A stretch of 64,000 nt of DNA, taken from assembly GCF_008831285.2 (NCBI RefSeq), contig NC_045145.1, forward strand, positions 20,662,040 through 20,726,039. The letters run 5' to 3'. Shown piece by piece: positions 24,568 through 36,954 of the stretch. The DNA comes from Nymphaea colorata. Taxonomy: Eukaryota; Streptophyta; Magnoliopsida; Nymphaeales; Nymphaeaceae. Both the position numbers and the translations under genes were made by a program. The notes below the pieces were generated by a model. The model did not search any database and was not told where the DNA came from. It saw nothing but the letters and a program-made list of their open reading frames with translations. Numbering within the stretch: position 1 is the stretch's first letter; each line of letters starts with the position of its first letter.

Positions 24568-24896
24568 GATACGTGGTAGAGAAAGTGAAACTGGAAAATA
24601 AAAATGAAGAAGAAGAAGAAGGATCTCTCTGGGCATAAAATTTATTTCTGTCAACGAGAATAAAAAAAATTACCCTGCCACCACATAAACAATAGGTGCC
24701 TTTTGTTTTTCTATTTCCTGCAGAGAAGAGGTCCCTTACGTACATCCATATTGAGAAACACCACATGCACACCTGCACCGTAAATGTACGAGACAAGCAC
24801 AGCCCTTAACGCTGCCACTCATCAGAAGTATCGGATTTAATTTATTTGCGGAAGACCACATGGGATAATAAAGAAAGGCTTCCCTGAAATTCAAAC
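23080..24896. other. Intergenic region, no supported gene
   Basis: No recognised coding region. Contains a CT microsatellite (24534-24565). The 63- and 92-codon frames here lack domain features. Confidence 0.45.
24534..24565. repeat. CT microsatellite
   Basis: A pure (CT)n tract of about 30 bases. Confidence 0.95.
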
Positions 24897-25349
24897 ATGC
24901 ATTGGGATTCCTTTAGCCAAATAAATGCATTGGTTGCCAGGCTCACTACTAAGGTAAACATGATGAAGGGCACACAGCTCAATTATCTTGAAAACAATTT
25001 GACGTTAGAAGGAACAAAATTTGTCATTAGATGGCATACATTATCAAAATTCGAAATAAAAGCTCATATGCTGCACCAGAACTATTTTCGAAGTTGGAAA
25101 AGAGACAAATTTATAATTCTGGAGCCTTACAGGGTTACACTTCATCAATTGTACATTCAGCTTAGTAGTTTGTTCGAGTTCAATGCATTGAAGCAAGATG
25201 AGTTCGGGCAAAAAATTCAAGAAAATTTTCTTCCCAAATATAACTCATCAGGACAGGCCTTACTCATACCTCTACATTCCAGCCTAGACGTCCAAATGAT
25301 GCACCAAATATACAGGTCTATGATGCAAGATAGATCTATGAAGGAGTAA
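24897..25349 (+). other. Unrecognised 150-codon open frame, uncertain coding status
   Basis: An ATG-initiated frame of 150 residues, longest in the surrounding AT-rich DNA and free of low-complexity runs. It lies on the opposite strand about 430 bases beyond the ALDH7B stop codon, so it may overlap that gene's 3' flank or UTR antisense. No signal peptide, membrane segment or known motif is visible. It may be a chance frame, a decayed gene fragment, or a lineage-specific gene. Confidence 0.2.
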
Positions 25350-25775
25350 CCAATAAGATAGTATCGTAACATGTGGATGGCTTAAATGTAGAGAAAACAT
25401 CACGCTCATCTTGGTGGGTCAACCAGTAACCTTGCCACCTAACATAATCCTCAAAAAAATTAGATGAATGGCCCAAAAAAGTCTTTGACCAGACAAACAG
25501 GCAGGTTGTTCCCAGTCAGATCCTGCCCACCTAAATAATAAGCTAGGATGGAGCATTGTCAATTTAGTTTCAAATACAAATCTGCACCCATATTTGAGCC
25601 AAATCAGGTTCTCTAATCTCTAGCCATGCTTGAAACAGGCCAGTGTTTAATCTTATCATTGCTTGAACACATATAACCATGAACCAAAAGCAAGACAACC
25701 ATTATCCATCAGAAACATGGACAACAACATGACTAGCATTAATTTTGAAATGACGTGAGCTCACCTTGAGATGCC

Positions 25776-25986
25776 CTAGCCAAAATTAATTCCCTGTGCT
25801 AGAGGTAGTTCACTTCCATAGTTGATTGTACTGAAAAAAGAAATTTAGATTTTATGGACATTTTTGTAGAAACTAAAGAATTTTGATTTAACTGCACTTC
25901 TAAATGAAACCATACAACAGCTTGTAAATGAGTGAGAAACCAACTTAACAGTAATCGAACATCTCAAAGTCCAACCTAAAGAGAAG

Positions 25987-26053
<67 letters not shown>

Positions 26054-29000
26054 TTGAAATCAGCCAACTACCTCTATGGCTGGATAGTTTTTATTTTATT
26101 TTGCAATGCTAAAAACCATCGCGAAAGGTGCATTCCATCATTAAGACCCATGGCCAAGCAACTGCCGTTGTCACCCAATGCACCTTTTGCAATGACTTTT
26201 AGCATCGCAAAATAAAATAAAAACCATCCAGCTACAGAGGTAGCTGGCTGATGAATGTGTGAGAGAGAGAGTCTGAAGAACTGTATTTTCTAACTAGTGG
26301 GATGATAAAAGCAGTTTCATGAAAGAAGCATTAGAACAACAAGATGTCACTATTGAAGCTAGAAACACTAAACATAAGACCTGGATAGTCTAAACTTTAA
26401 CTACTAGCTTAATTTATTCTCATAAATTCTGTAGCTTGACATAGAAAACAAAGTCAAAATGCAGATTTCAGTAATATCACATGAATGAAATTGACAAATA
26501 ATAATAGAATATATCTGGTGCATACCATGTAGACCGGCGCATGTATTGCTTCCAGGAGTCACTTCCAGCCTCACGACCACCACCAGTTGCTTTTTCACCA
26601 CCAAAAGCACCTCCAATTTCAGCACCATTAGTAGGTATATTCACATTCACTATACCACAGTCACTCCCAAGCGGTCTGCACAGTAGACATTGAATAAAAA
26701 AAGGATACGACTACAGCAGTCTCAGACTTCACATATAATACAAACAACCAGCTCACTCTCATCAACAGACGGCTTGCTAAGGTATCAAGATATGATTCCT
26801 CGTCGCAAGTAAAATTACCTTCTAAGAATCCTCAAAAATCTCGATTCACAGTTCAACATGATTTAGACTATATGAGAAGAAAGAAACACATGCAATAAGT
26901 GCACAGCCCATTCAGGCCACGAGCTTCTAAATCACTAATAGAGCTCCTAGTGTATGGATGAAATTTATAGCAAACTAATGTGTGTACACCACACATGGAC
27001 ATATAGAAAGACCTAGGTATAGTGAGATGCCAAGATAGGATTCCCCCTGAGAACAAATCCAGGACCTTCTATTGACAGCTTTCTGAGATGCCAAAATAGG
27101 ATTCCCCTTGAGAAGCAAGGTCTTCTAAACATTTTAAACAATCTAGTTCAAAACAATCTATGATAGTGAGAAGAGCAAGAATGCACATGTTATAACTGCA
27201 GGGGGTAGAAGGACCATAAGTTTGTAGACCACTGAGAATTTACGCTTTACACACATACGGACAAAATGTCTAGCAAAGTAAATTGTACACCACATGGAGA
27301 TTTGGAAAGACAAATTGCTAGTTCTGATATCTTTAAGAATTAAGAACTGAATATCAACAAATATCACTTTGCAAAGGAAAAAAGCCTGTGGTTCTTTGGA
27401 TCCTCTACATTCCATGAGCCACAAAAAAATTAATTAAAGTTTCAAAAGAGAGTTCATCTTTAATAGAGGCTTCAGTATTCGATAGTCTCAGTCATCTTTC
27501 TATCTGTCAATATAAAATTTTAGAACCACAGACTACGTAGATGAATACAAAGAAATTGTTTAGTAACTGCATATTTGACAAAGAACACTCAACACAAAAA
27601 CCATCTCCATCAAATACAAATCACCAATTCAATTTCCGACACTCACCCGATCCATCTGAAGATAACTTCTGGTCTTCGTGTGAAAATTGAACTACTCAAA
27701 CCTTGTGGTACTGAATTGTTTATTTCTATAGCTTCTTTAAGCGTCTGCATAAAGTCAGTTTTCAGGTTTAGTTAAATACAGAGAAGCACAAATTTTCACA
27801 AGCAAAAGCAAGTATAAGGCACCTGAAACTTCAAAACGTAGAGCACAGGACCAAACAATTCTTCTTTAACTATAGGTGCATCAGGAGAAATCTCAACAAT
27901 TGTGGGTTGGACAAAGTTGCCTTCACTTTCGATACTTGATCCTCCAGTTAGAATCTTTCCACCCTGCATAAGACAGGAGAGTATGCAGAATTACCTTCAC
28001 AGGGAAACTGCTATTCATGTACCTTCCCAATGTGCTCAACAGGAATCACTGACAGCTAATGACCATGGCCTTGACTCAGAATCATTCAAAGTCAAAAAGC
28101 TTAAGCACATGTATTCATCATCAACTTTCCTTTTCTCTTCATTATAGCCTTTCCGTTTAGCCATGGAATTGCCCAGAAATCTCAATGAAGCAAGAGAGGT
28201 GCACAAACAAAGGCAAAAGAGGAACAGGAAAGAGGGATTGTCTTTGGTAACAGCAGTTTAGCGTATGACAGCTTGCCCTCTAATGACTGAGACATTAACA
28301 AAAAGGAACTTGCAGTAGGAGGTCAGCATTTTTAGTAAATGTAATCACTTAGAAATCAAGGAGATGAAACATACCTGAGATTTGATGATATCAATGCCTT
28401 TCTCAAAGTTCACTTTTGAAGCAGGAGTATGAAGCGGCCCAAGCAAGGTGGCTTTTTCCAATGGATCCCCCACCTTCACCTGTTTGTATGCTTCAACCAG
28501 CTGATCCAACACAGTCTGATAAATAGTTTCATGAAGAAGCTGCAAAACTGAAAATATTCAATGCACAGACCATATGGTTTCTATTGCAATAACAGACAAA
28601 ATATGCACTAACCAGCCTACGACATGTTGTGCACCGCTGTCCTGCAGTTCCAACGGCTGCAAATAAAACAGAACGAACTGCTAGCTGAATGTCAGCATCA
28701 TCCATGACAATTATTGCGTTATTTCCACTTAGTTCAAGCAAGCATTTGCCAAATCTCCTGTTAACAGTTTGCTGAACAAATTGCCCTACCTACATAGTGA
28801 TTAGAGATCATGAGATCGGAATGGCCAATTTGTGATAAAGGCCAAGTTTATGAATAAGTCCAAGGAACTTAAATTTCATGGAATAAAAATGAGAAATTGG
28901 AGATATTCCTGACATAAAAGTGGCATCTCCATAGTAGAAGTTCATACTTGCCACCTGACTTATAAACTTCATACCTTGGAACTTCCAGTGAATGAGACTA

Positions 29001-32000
29001 AGGGAATTCGTGTATCATGAGCTATCGCTTGCCCAATTTCAGCACCACCACAGAAAGTTGTAAAAATTGCACCTGGTAGGTTATTCTTTTCAAGCACTTC
29101 CGCAACCAAATTGGTCATTGCAATAGTGATCAAGGGCGTAGTCGGAGCACCTTTCCTGTTTGAGAAATCAGAAAGAGCTTGAAGGTCATATTTTGCAAGT
29201 TACACCATAGACTCAATTAGCAGACAAGAACTAGGAATGGATAGATTACCAACAACATATAGAGATGGAATTTTAAAAAAAACGAGTTGCCTGTTAGAGA
29301 CTTTATTGACACATGAACCTGTTCATAATCGCATGTATGCATGCAGCATGCATGTGGGCCATTGTTGTGCTACAAATGAAGATATTATATCATTACGTTA
29401 ACTTCAAGAACACATTTTTATGTGTCTTTTTGGTATCCATTAGCAAAATTCTAATTTGTTGCAATGATGTAAATGTCCTTGGAATTTAAGAATAGCTTTT
29501 TCCGATAGTAAAGATAACAAGAAACAAACCAAACAGAGCCACCAGTCTCGGAACTAAGCATGCACTGGTGAATAAGAAATGCATATATTAGGATGGAAGC
29601 TTAACAAATTCTAAAATGATACTATAATGACACTCAGATGTCAATAGTAAATTAAAGGATAGATTTAGGAGTTGTCATCAATTAGTGACAAGTATCTAAC
29701 AGGAAGCATGCAATTCTTGTTTTAGGTTCCACATGCAGCCAAATCCCCTGGATGCACTACATTAATGTCCCCACCACTCCCAAATATTAGCAACTTGTGA
29801 TAGTCATTGTAGTTAACTGACAAGCATTTCTCCGCAACATAATTTTACAACTTCAAAAAATTTCATGAAGGAGAAGTGAACCAACTTTCAGTACTCTGGA
29901 GTTACCGAGGTTATGAACTTATCCAATAGGAAGATAATTTAATCAAGCTACTCAGTTAAAACAATATAAATTCAAATAAACTCACCAAACAACAGTATTC
30001 CCACAAACTAAAGCAATACAAGCATTCCATCCTAGGAGCAATAAAAGAAAAAAGAAGGTTAAATATGAGTCAAACAACTAAACCAATCTCAACAGTATTA
30101 TTATACCATAGTGGACAAGAAGTAAAGCATGGAAGCTGTAGATGTACTTACCAAGAACAGCACATGGAAAATTAAACGCTGTAATTACCCCAACTACCCC
30201 AAGAGGATTCCAGACCTAGGTATTTAGATCACATGAAACTTGTCAACAAGCAATGACAACAAAAAATCTACAACTCCATACCAAGAAGAAACTGTAAACT
30301 GCACCTCCATCATCATGTGGTTTGGACCTGTCAACAAATAAGAATCGAAACAGGCCTCTCAGAAGAACTATTATATCTTAAAGCCAACCCATAACATAAA
30401 ACACGTCATCTCAAATTATACCAAATAAATTATTTTAGATTTATACTAGTACTAGTGGTTTATCAAAAAGGTCCAGTGAACTAAGCAAATTGAAGGATGC
30501 CACCAAAAGTTCTATCCCTAGATTCCAATAATCACATATCTATGATTCTATGCCATCCTGAGAATGATTAGGAAAAAATGTGTGTAACAGTAGAAATTCC
30601 AGCTAGGTTAAATGTGTAAGGACATCCTCATAAAGTATGCCGAACAGTACTTAGAACTATAACCTGGCAGGGCACACACTAAACAATCACCACTTGGTCA
30701 GAAATCAAATCATGAAGCAGAAGCATGTGAACATGGAAACTGTAGGATCCAGCACAAGAGAATGCAGATTAAGACAGAACCACACTATCGATTCATATCC
30801 AAGAGAACTGTTAGCATGTTAAGCGAAACTGTCGTTACAGGAAGCTCAGCAGCTAGAAAACGAACCAGAGCTACCATGCTTCTCTAGGACCATCTGGCTC
30901 AAGCTTGTCAGTGACATTTACAGTCAATTGCTAACCTATCAGGATTGTGCATGAGGATCATCATGTGAACTATTGCTAAAGTATTTTCAGAAATATGAAT
31001 AGCCAACAACGTTTATGCAATCTACTTCCTAGAAAGATAAAATAAAAACCTGCAACTTGACCTACCCAAAATGCAAACTGCACAGTCCAGAGAGAAAAAC
31101 TTTGAGAAACACTTTCTCGCAAAGGAAAAATGCAGAAGTATTTTACTACTAGTTGAATCCCTAAGCTAGAACGAGATATATTCCATTAAATAACAAAAAA
31201 TTAGAACTATTGGCTCACGTTCTGAAGGAATGATTGATCCATTCAGTTGTCGACTTAATCCAACCGCATAATCACACATGTCAATGATTTCCTGAAAATT
31301 AGTGGAATGAGATACCATCATTTAAGGTCAATACAAAGGAAAAAAGAAAAAGTTTGTTTTCTTAATTAGGCAGATATTAATCTAATGGAAGTTAAACTAA
31401 AGCTATACAGGTACAGGGCCTACAGGCAAACATGCCTATAAGAAAGCCCATGATGGTTAAAAATATGAAGCAACAAGGAGGGTAAATGGCACATGCATGT
31501 TTTATTTCCATTTTTCATGAGGCGAGCAAGAAATGCAATTCAAGTGCGCCATAGTTGGAGGGCACAATTACCATGATTGAACTTCCACACCATGTGGAAT
31601 TTTAAAAATACAATCAACAGCATGCGTATTCAGTTATGATCTAAAAAATTTAAGCTGTTGCATAACTGCCAAGTTGTCCAGCAGGAACAAAATGGAGAAG
31701 CATGGTCCACAGAATGAGGCACTCTTTCAAATTAGCTGCTTGAATCAGGACTATTTAGAAGCATGGCGATTACATTACAGAAGTGACAGACACAAAACAA
31801 AGACAGTGAGTTGATCAGTCGTAAAAAAAAAAGAATAGTAAAACCAATGCAATAAACCAGCGAACAGTCAATCTTAAAGTGAAAAAATGAAAATAGGGTA
31901 AATTTCAGAATACTTTCCAATCTAGCACATTTTAAGAACAAAAAAACAAATAATTTTAATTTTTAGGAAGAAGGCCAATAACATATACTCTTGAGATTTG

Positions 32001-33690
32001 CTTCAGAAATAATGTGAACGTAGTAAAGAATATATTAAGGTTTGTCCAGACAATGTTCACATTAGGGAAGGCATGACGATAAAGATAAAGGAACATACTT
32101 GAACCTCCCCTATTCCTTCAGGAAGTATTTTCCCCATCTCAAGTGAGACCAGCCTACCAAGATGCTGCACTTTGGTACGCAGGGCATCACCAATTTGTCT
32201 CACAATCTCTCCACGCTTTGGTGCTGGAATCTGATATATACAAGAAAAGAAAACTTTTACAGAATCACCAACTTTATTCATGAAATATGTAAATCAACTA
32301 AAGAAGATTAATGCATTAAACAATTAAATGATGAAACAGTAAAAGAGTGTGCATCTTCCCATATGAAGGACTCTTTTTGGTCACCATGAATGTTTCTGTG
32401 ACTTCAAAAGATAAAAATAAAGAACACCAAAATGAAGGCCCCTGAACATGACCACACCATTCTATTTTCAACAGATGCCTACGACATCAAACTTATAACT
32501 AATAACTTAGAAATGCTGCCATGTCTGATGCAAAGAATCATGAACAAACAACCTTTGTGCCTTTTCAGCATTATTTTTAAAAAATGGATACCGATTAGGA
32601 GTCCTTCAAGACACATCAGGTCAATAAAGGAAAACTGAATTAGGCTATAGTTTACGTTTTTAAGATAGAAAACAACATCCCAGGTTCTCCCAATATTCTG
32701 GAAGGGAAAATTCAGTAAGAGAACCATTTGATCCCCAAAGGAGAAGGGAAGGTGAATGTACTCATCGTTTGTCCGATGAAGCATCTTCTAGCTTTTACTC
32801 TTTTTGTTTATTTCCTTTTGTACTTCCATCAACTTATTTAGTTTCATTTAAGCATTTCAGCAGGCGAAAAATCCCTACACAAATACATCTCTGCAAAGCA
32901 CGTACAAAATCAAACCAGCTACAACCACGGACTATAAAATACAGAAAGTCTCGTAAGGAAAGAAACAAAGTGAAAACAGCAAAATCCAGAAGTCATACCA
33001 GTTCAAATCTTACAATGAACAGATACGTCACACATTAAACAAATTTTTACAATTTTTTCCAAAAAAAATCAGAGAAACAGAAACATGTCAATACACTGAC
33101 AAGAAAACAATAAACATTTTCACTAGCATTCACAATCTAAGAAGCTTAAGTCCGCTTCACTGTGCAACAAAACAGTGAAAGGTATAAGTTGCAGGGAAAT
33201 AGAACAGGCACACAGAAGAAGAAACCCTCTTACTTGCATCCACAACTTCGCAGCTTCGGCGCAAGCCACCATGCTCTCTTCGTAGTCTTCAATTGAAGCC
33301 TCCACCACCTCTGCTATAGGCTGAACCAAACATAAAGAAAAAAGAAAAACGATCCAATCAGAATAATCCGATCATGAAAGAATGGCCGTCCTGATAATCC
33401 ACAAGGAACTAGTCCGTTGCGATTCCGACAAAACGGACGACAACGGAGTCACTAAAACAAAATGCAGCAACCACAAGGATAAGCTTTTAGCTGTACCAAA
33501 AGAGGAAAAGAGATCGGACTCCGATGACGAATGAGTCACGAAATCGAACCTGGTTGTTCGCGGGATTGATGGACGTGACGGTGGGGCCATGCCCCCTCCA
33601 GACTCCGCTACCGTAGCACCCTTGATTCCGGGGCGCCAGCCCTAACTCCCTAAGGAACTGGTATTCCTTCTTAGCGAAATTCGGCGCCAT
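25776..33690 (-). CDS. ALDH7B: Aldehyde dehydrogenase family 7 (antiquitin / turgor-responsive ALDH), 510 aa, 14 coding exons
   Basis: NAD-dependent oxidation of semialdehydes and other reactive aldehydes; ALDH7 enzymes act on alpha-aminoadipic semialdehyde in lysine catabolism and, in plants, are linked to osmotic and oxidative stress. Coding exons read from GT/AG borders with consistent phases: 33690-33550, 33320-33234, 32230-32099, 31291-31219, 30327-30305, 30215-30152, 30031-29986, 29155-28975, 28789-28613, 28539-28375, 27963-27823, 27743-27646, 26675-26526, 25830-25776. They sum to 1533 nt. Visible active-site residues: Asn167 (TAFNFPC), Glu268 (LLELSGNN), Cys302 (GQRCTTC). The C-terminus [10 protein letters not shown] is typical of plant ALDH7B. 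No targeting peptide is evident, so the cytosol is likely. Exon 5 is a 23-nt micro-exon. The last intron carries a foldback element. Length matches the family (about 508 aa), and I see no damage. Confidence 0.96.
25989..26053. repeat. Compound (TA)n(GA)n microsatellite in the last ALDH7B intron
   Basis: About 20 TA units followed by about 12 GA units, ending 6 bases before the left arm of the foldback at 26060-26251. A short GA tract (GTGTGAGAGAGAGAG) follows the right arm. Confidence 0.95.
26060..26251. mobile_element. Foldback element (75-bp inverted arms) in the last intron of ALDH7B
   Basis: The left arm 26060-26134 and right arm 26177-26251 are reverse complements over 75 bp with 9 mismatches and no gaps, separated by a 42-bp loop. 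All nine mismatches are transitions. The element starts TCAGCCAACTACCTCT and ends AGAGGTAGCTGGCTGA. In the pre-mRNA orientation (minus strand) seven of the nine mismatches become G.U wobbles, so the transcript would form a nearly uninterrupted stem. It is probably a MITE of foldback type; no clear target duplication is seen. Confidence 0.8.
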
Positions 33691-34232
33691 GGAGAGCGAG
33701 AGAGCGAGAGAGAACTCCCTACTTATCCGTCGCTGGTTCCCGGGAAGAGCGTTTGGACGCGACGATCCGTCGGACGAGAAGGAAGGCGAGGGCGATGCGA
33801 AACCGATATCAGAAGACGTTCGTTTGTTGAGGAGCTCCGAGGACGACGATGCGTTCACGGAACCGAAGTGACAGCGATTGCGGATGGGGGGCCCTCTGCA
33901 TCAGTGAGTATGATCCAATGTCAATTTACGTAAACCTCCTCCTTCTATATCAAATCGACGCATAAAGCCGGTCACTGCTGTTTCAGATGTAAGGGTTCTA
34001 CAGTCATTTCGAAATCTTTTGGTAACCCGTTTTCTTTTGATAACAGCGTGAGCATGTCAAGGTTAAGGCCACTTCCCATCGGAAGCCACGAGTACAGAAA
34101 AACTATTTGGGACAGTTTATATAGTTTTCTGCTTTAGGTGGTAGAGTGTCATTGCTGGGCTTAATTTAGTAGAGCGTCTCCGTTTTATTTCGTCCATTTC
34201 TGGACAAAGGCACCTATTGCACGTTAAATGGA

Positions 34233-34241
34233 ACACGTGGC
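34233..34241 (-). promoter_or_regulatory. ABRE/G-box-like element upstream of ALDH7B
   Basis: GCCACGTGT on the minus strand, about 545 bp before the ALDH7B start codon. It contains the CACGTG core and the flank preferred by ABA-responsive bZIP factors. A palindromic TTACGTAA lies closer, at 33926-33933. Plant ALDH7B genes are known to be induced by dehydration and ABA, which fits, but function here is inferred. Confidence 0.4.
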
Positions 34242-34475
34242 AGGTTGACAAATAGTGCTTTATAATTTCATAGGACCATTATCCTAGCAACAGGGCAACT
34301 AGAAATTTCAGGATAGACCTAAGCTTTCCCCTATAATTTCAGAAGACGTACCAATTTTATTTATGTCAGCAAAAAGATTCATTACGAGTGGAATCAAATC
34401 CAATGAATAATTCTTTGAATTTTTTTTTTTGTGAGAATAGGTGGTAAAAAAACACCTAAAAACTGTCTCATTTTT

Positions 34476-34609
34476 CCTGTTTTTGAGGTTTTGTGTGGAA
34501 ACTTATGATGATGATAAACCCCTGTTTTTGAGGTTTATGTGTGGAAACTTATGGTGATAAACCCTTGTTTTTGAGTTTTTGGGGTTGTGTGAAACTTATG
34601 ATGATAAAC
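34476..34609. repeat. Three imperfect tandem copies of a ~45-bp unit
   Basis: Units at 34476-34520, 34521-34563 and 34564-34609 share CCTGTTTTTGAGGTTT, then GTGTGGAAACTTATG, then ATGATAAAC. They lie in the ALDH7B/CCX intergenic region. Confidence 0.8.
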
Positions 34610-36300
34610 TTATGAATTGGAGTGTCACTATCTTATTCAGAAATAAAAAAAAGACAATACACCTTCTAGGTATCTCCAACTGCTCACTAGCAAGGCTATG
34701 CTTCTTTACCTTATAATTTGGATTTCTGACAATTATATATTTAAGCATAAATTTGAAAGATTATAAAAAGTGTACACCTTAAGATCTATTTAAATAATAA
34801 AAAGTCAATAAATGATTAAGAACAACCTAAATCTAATATTTTAAATAAAGCAAATGAAAAAAAAAAGGTCGATCCTGTAAACCTGGATATTTAAATGGCA
34901 GTTTCGTGAATTCATGACCAATTCAAGTTGTGACTTGTGAGTGGCTTGAACCGAAATGAATTGCTATTGGCCAATTTGGACCGAAATTGACGCTGAAGTA
35001 ACTGCCTTTTGTTTTCTTGTTTTTATTTCGGTTCCCTAAATTCCATGTGTGATGCCGATGCAATTATTTTCCAAAACATTTTGTTCCCCTTTCCTCTTCG
35101 TTAAGCTGTTCGGTCACTCATTTATTTTAGACATTTTTTCACATAACCATACTATCAATTACTTTATATGCTCTACAAATTATAGTTACTATAACATGTT
35201 ATAAAGCCATAACAGAAAAAAACAATTTATTTATATGGATTATTTGGACATTTTGTGATTGTCTCATAAATTTACCCTAAAAATTAAACTAAATTCATGA
35301 AATATTTGTTATCAAGTTTTTCATGACACAAAACATTTATTTTGCGAAACTATTTTTAAAAAACACAAAAAAACAATAAGAACAATATGCAAGCAAACAA
35401 ATAATAATGTTCCAAAGAAAGGAAAGACAAAAAAGGTTAGAATAAGGGGGGCATAAAATAAATTGACAAATATAAAGTCAATAATCTAAATGGGTACATC
35501 GTAGTTAAGGTTGGGCACCAGTTAAGCCGACTCGTTCTTGGGAAAAAGTGACTCACGCCGGGCCCGATAATTTCTCGGGCTGGTCCGAGTGGGCCCGTTA
35601 AGCTTGATTCACGTCCGATAATTGTTTTTCAAACTTTATTATTATTATTATATATATAATACTTTATTACAATTAATTATACTTATATATTATATATATT
35701 TAAAATATATTTTAAATTTTAATTGGGCGGGGCCTAGGTCGAGCTCGAGTTTTTCGAGTTAGGTTGAGCCCAGGCCCTATTTTTAGATGTCAGGTCGGCC
35801 CGATGCCCAAGCTTAATCATAGTTGGGTGGGCTAACATTGGGCGAGGTCCCCTCTAACCAATTTGGTTCCTGCAAAGATATGTCCATGTGTCAATGACTC
35901 AATAGGCGATTCTGGACCCTAAATCACATAGAAAAGGGAATGACTTCAACTCTTTCCCGGTCATAATCCTCTCACTTAAACTTAACCAATACATTGTTTA
36001 TCTATGACATAGAACAATTAAAAAATCCACCAAATTGAGTTTAAGAGATGCATTCTATTAATGAACATTTATGCTTTATTAAACATGAAGGTGGTCAACT
36101 CCAGTCTAAGTCTTGTTTAGTTACAATTTGGTTAAACGTCTGCTGTTAATGTCAAGTTTAGAGGTATCAACAGGTTGGACTCTCTTAAAATTGGCTGCTG
36201 CTTCGGAACTGGATCCGCGTCACAAATAATTCGATTTTTCGGTTGCAAAACTACACTTGTATATCAGAACCAAGTACTAGCCTGATTTAATAGCATAATT
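34610..36300. other. Intergenic region between divergent ALDH7B and CCX genes
   Basis: AT-rich and without open frames of note, apart from the GC-rich hAT-like relic at 35508-35836. The last several hundred bases before 36955 hold the CCX promoter and leader; no clear TATA box was identified. Confidence 0.5.
35508..35836. mobile_element. Degraded hAT-like element with GGGCC/CCCGA-rich ends
   Basis: Both ends carry repeated GGGCCCG/TCGGGC and GGGCGGGGCC/GGCCCGATGCCC motifs around a very AT-rich centre, a pattern common in small non-autonomous plant hAT elements. Near-terminal GTTGGGCACC and AGTTGGGTGGGC can be seen, but no reliable inverted repeat or target duplication. Confidence 0.4.
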
Positions 36301-36954
36301 TTAATGTTCTTACTCTAGTAAATTCCGGGTCTCAAACAGATTCCATGGTAAGATTCAGGCATGGTTGAAAAAAAGATACAAATTGCAACCTGTATATTCT
36401 TGTCCACACCTCATCACCAACCGGATCGTAAGCATTGGATCGGCTCATGCCCGACCCGTTGTTGAGGCTGCTCCAGTTCCGCATTTTGATTTGGATCTAG
36501 TAAGTCAAGAGTATATCCGATCCGTTTGTAGGCGTAGACACGACAGAGGGCGAGGGAGAGAGAGAGAAACAGGGGGAAACTCCCGGAAATTTCCCTCCAT
36601 GATCGTCCCCCACGCAAGCAAACAGACAAGGGCAAGAGATTATCAGCAGCGGAGAAACGCAAGGTGGGGGCGAAGCAAAACGAAGGAGCATCATCTTGCT
36701 CTTTTTTGCTCATCCGTGGTGCTTGTTTTGCAACCTCATTGGGTCGCTTCTGGTCAGGGTCTCCCGATTAGGGTTTTCTGATTTTCCGCTCGGTCGATCT
36801 AATCTAATTATTGGTTCGAAAGTATGCAAGATTTCTGAATCTATGGACGGTTCTCTGGGGGATTGGTTGGTCGTTCTTGGAATTTGATGTGACGGATTGT
36901 TTTTTGCGGCGCCTGGTTTGAAGTTTCCCATTTCTGGGTCCTAGAGCTTCGGAT

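Noticed and set aside
26404..26628. 74-codon minus-strand frame near the ALDH7B 3' end
   Set aside because: It is an alternative frame of ALDH7B exon 13 running into the intron; the correct frame encodes the conserved [13 protein letters not shown] segment.
36365..36781. 138-codon plus-strand frame upstream of CCX
   Set aside because: It overlaps other open frames in a GC-richer leader region and has no recognisable features; it probably belongs to the CCX promoter or 5' leader.
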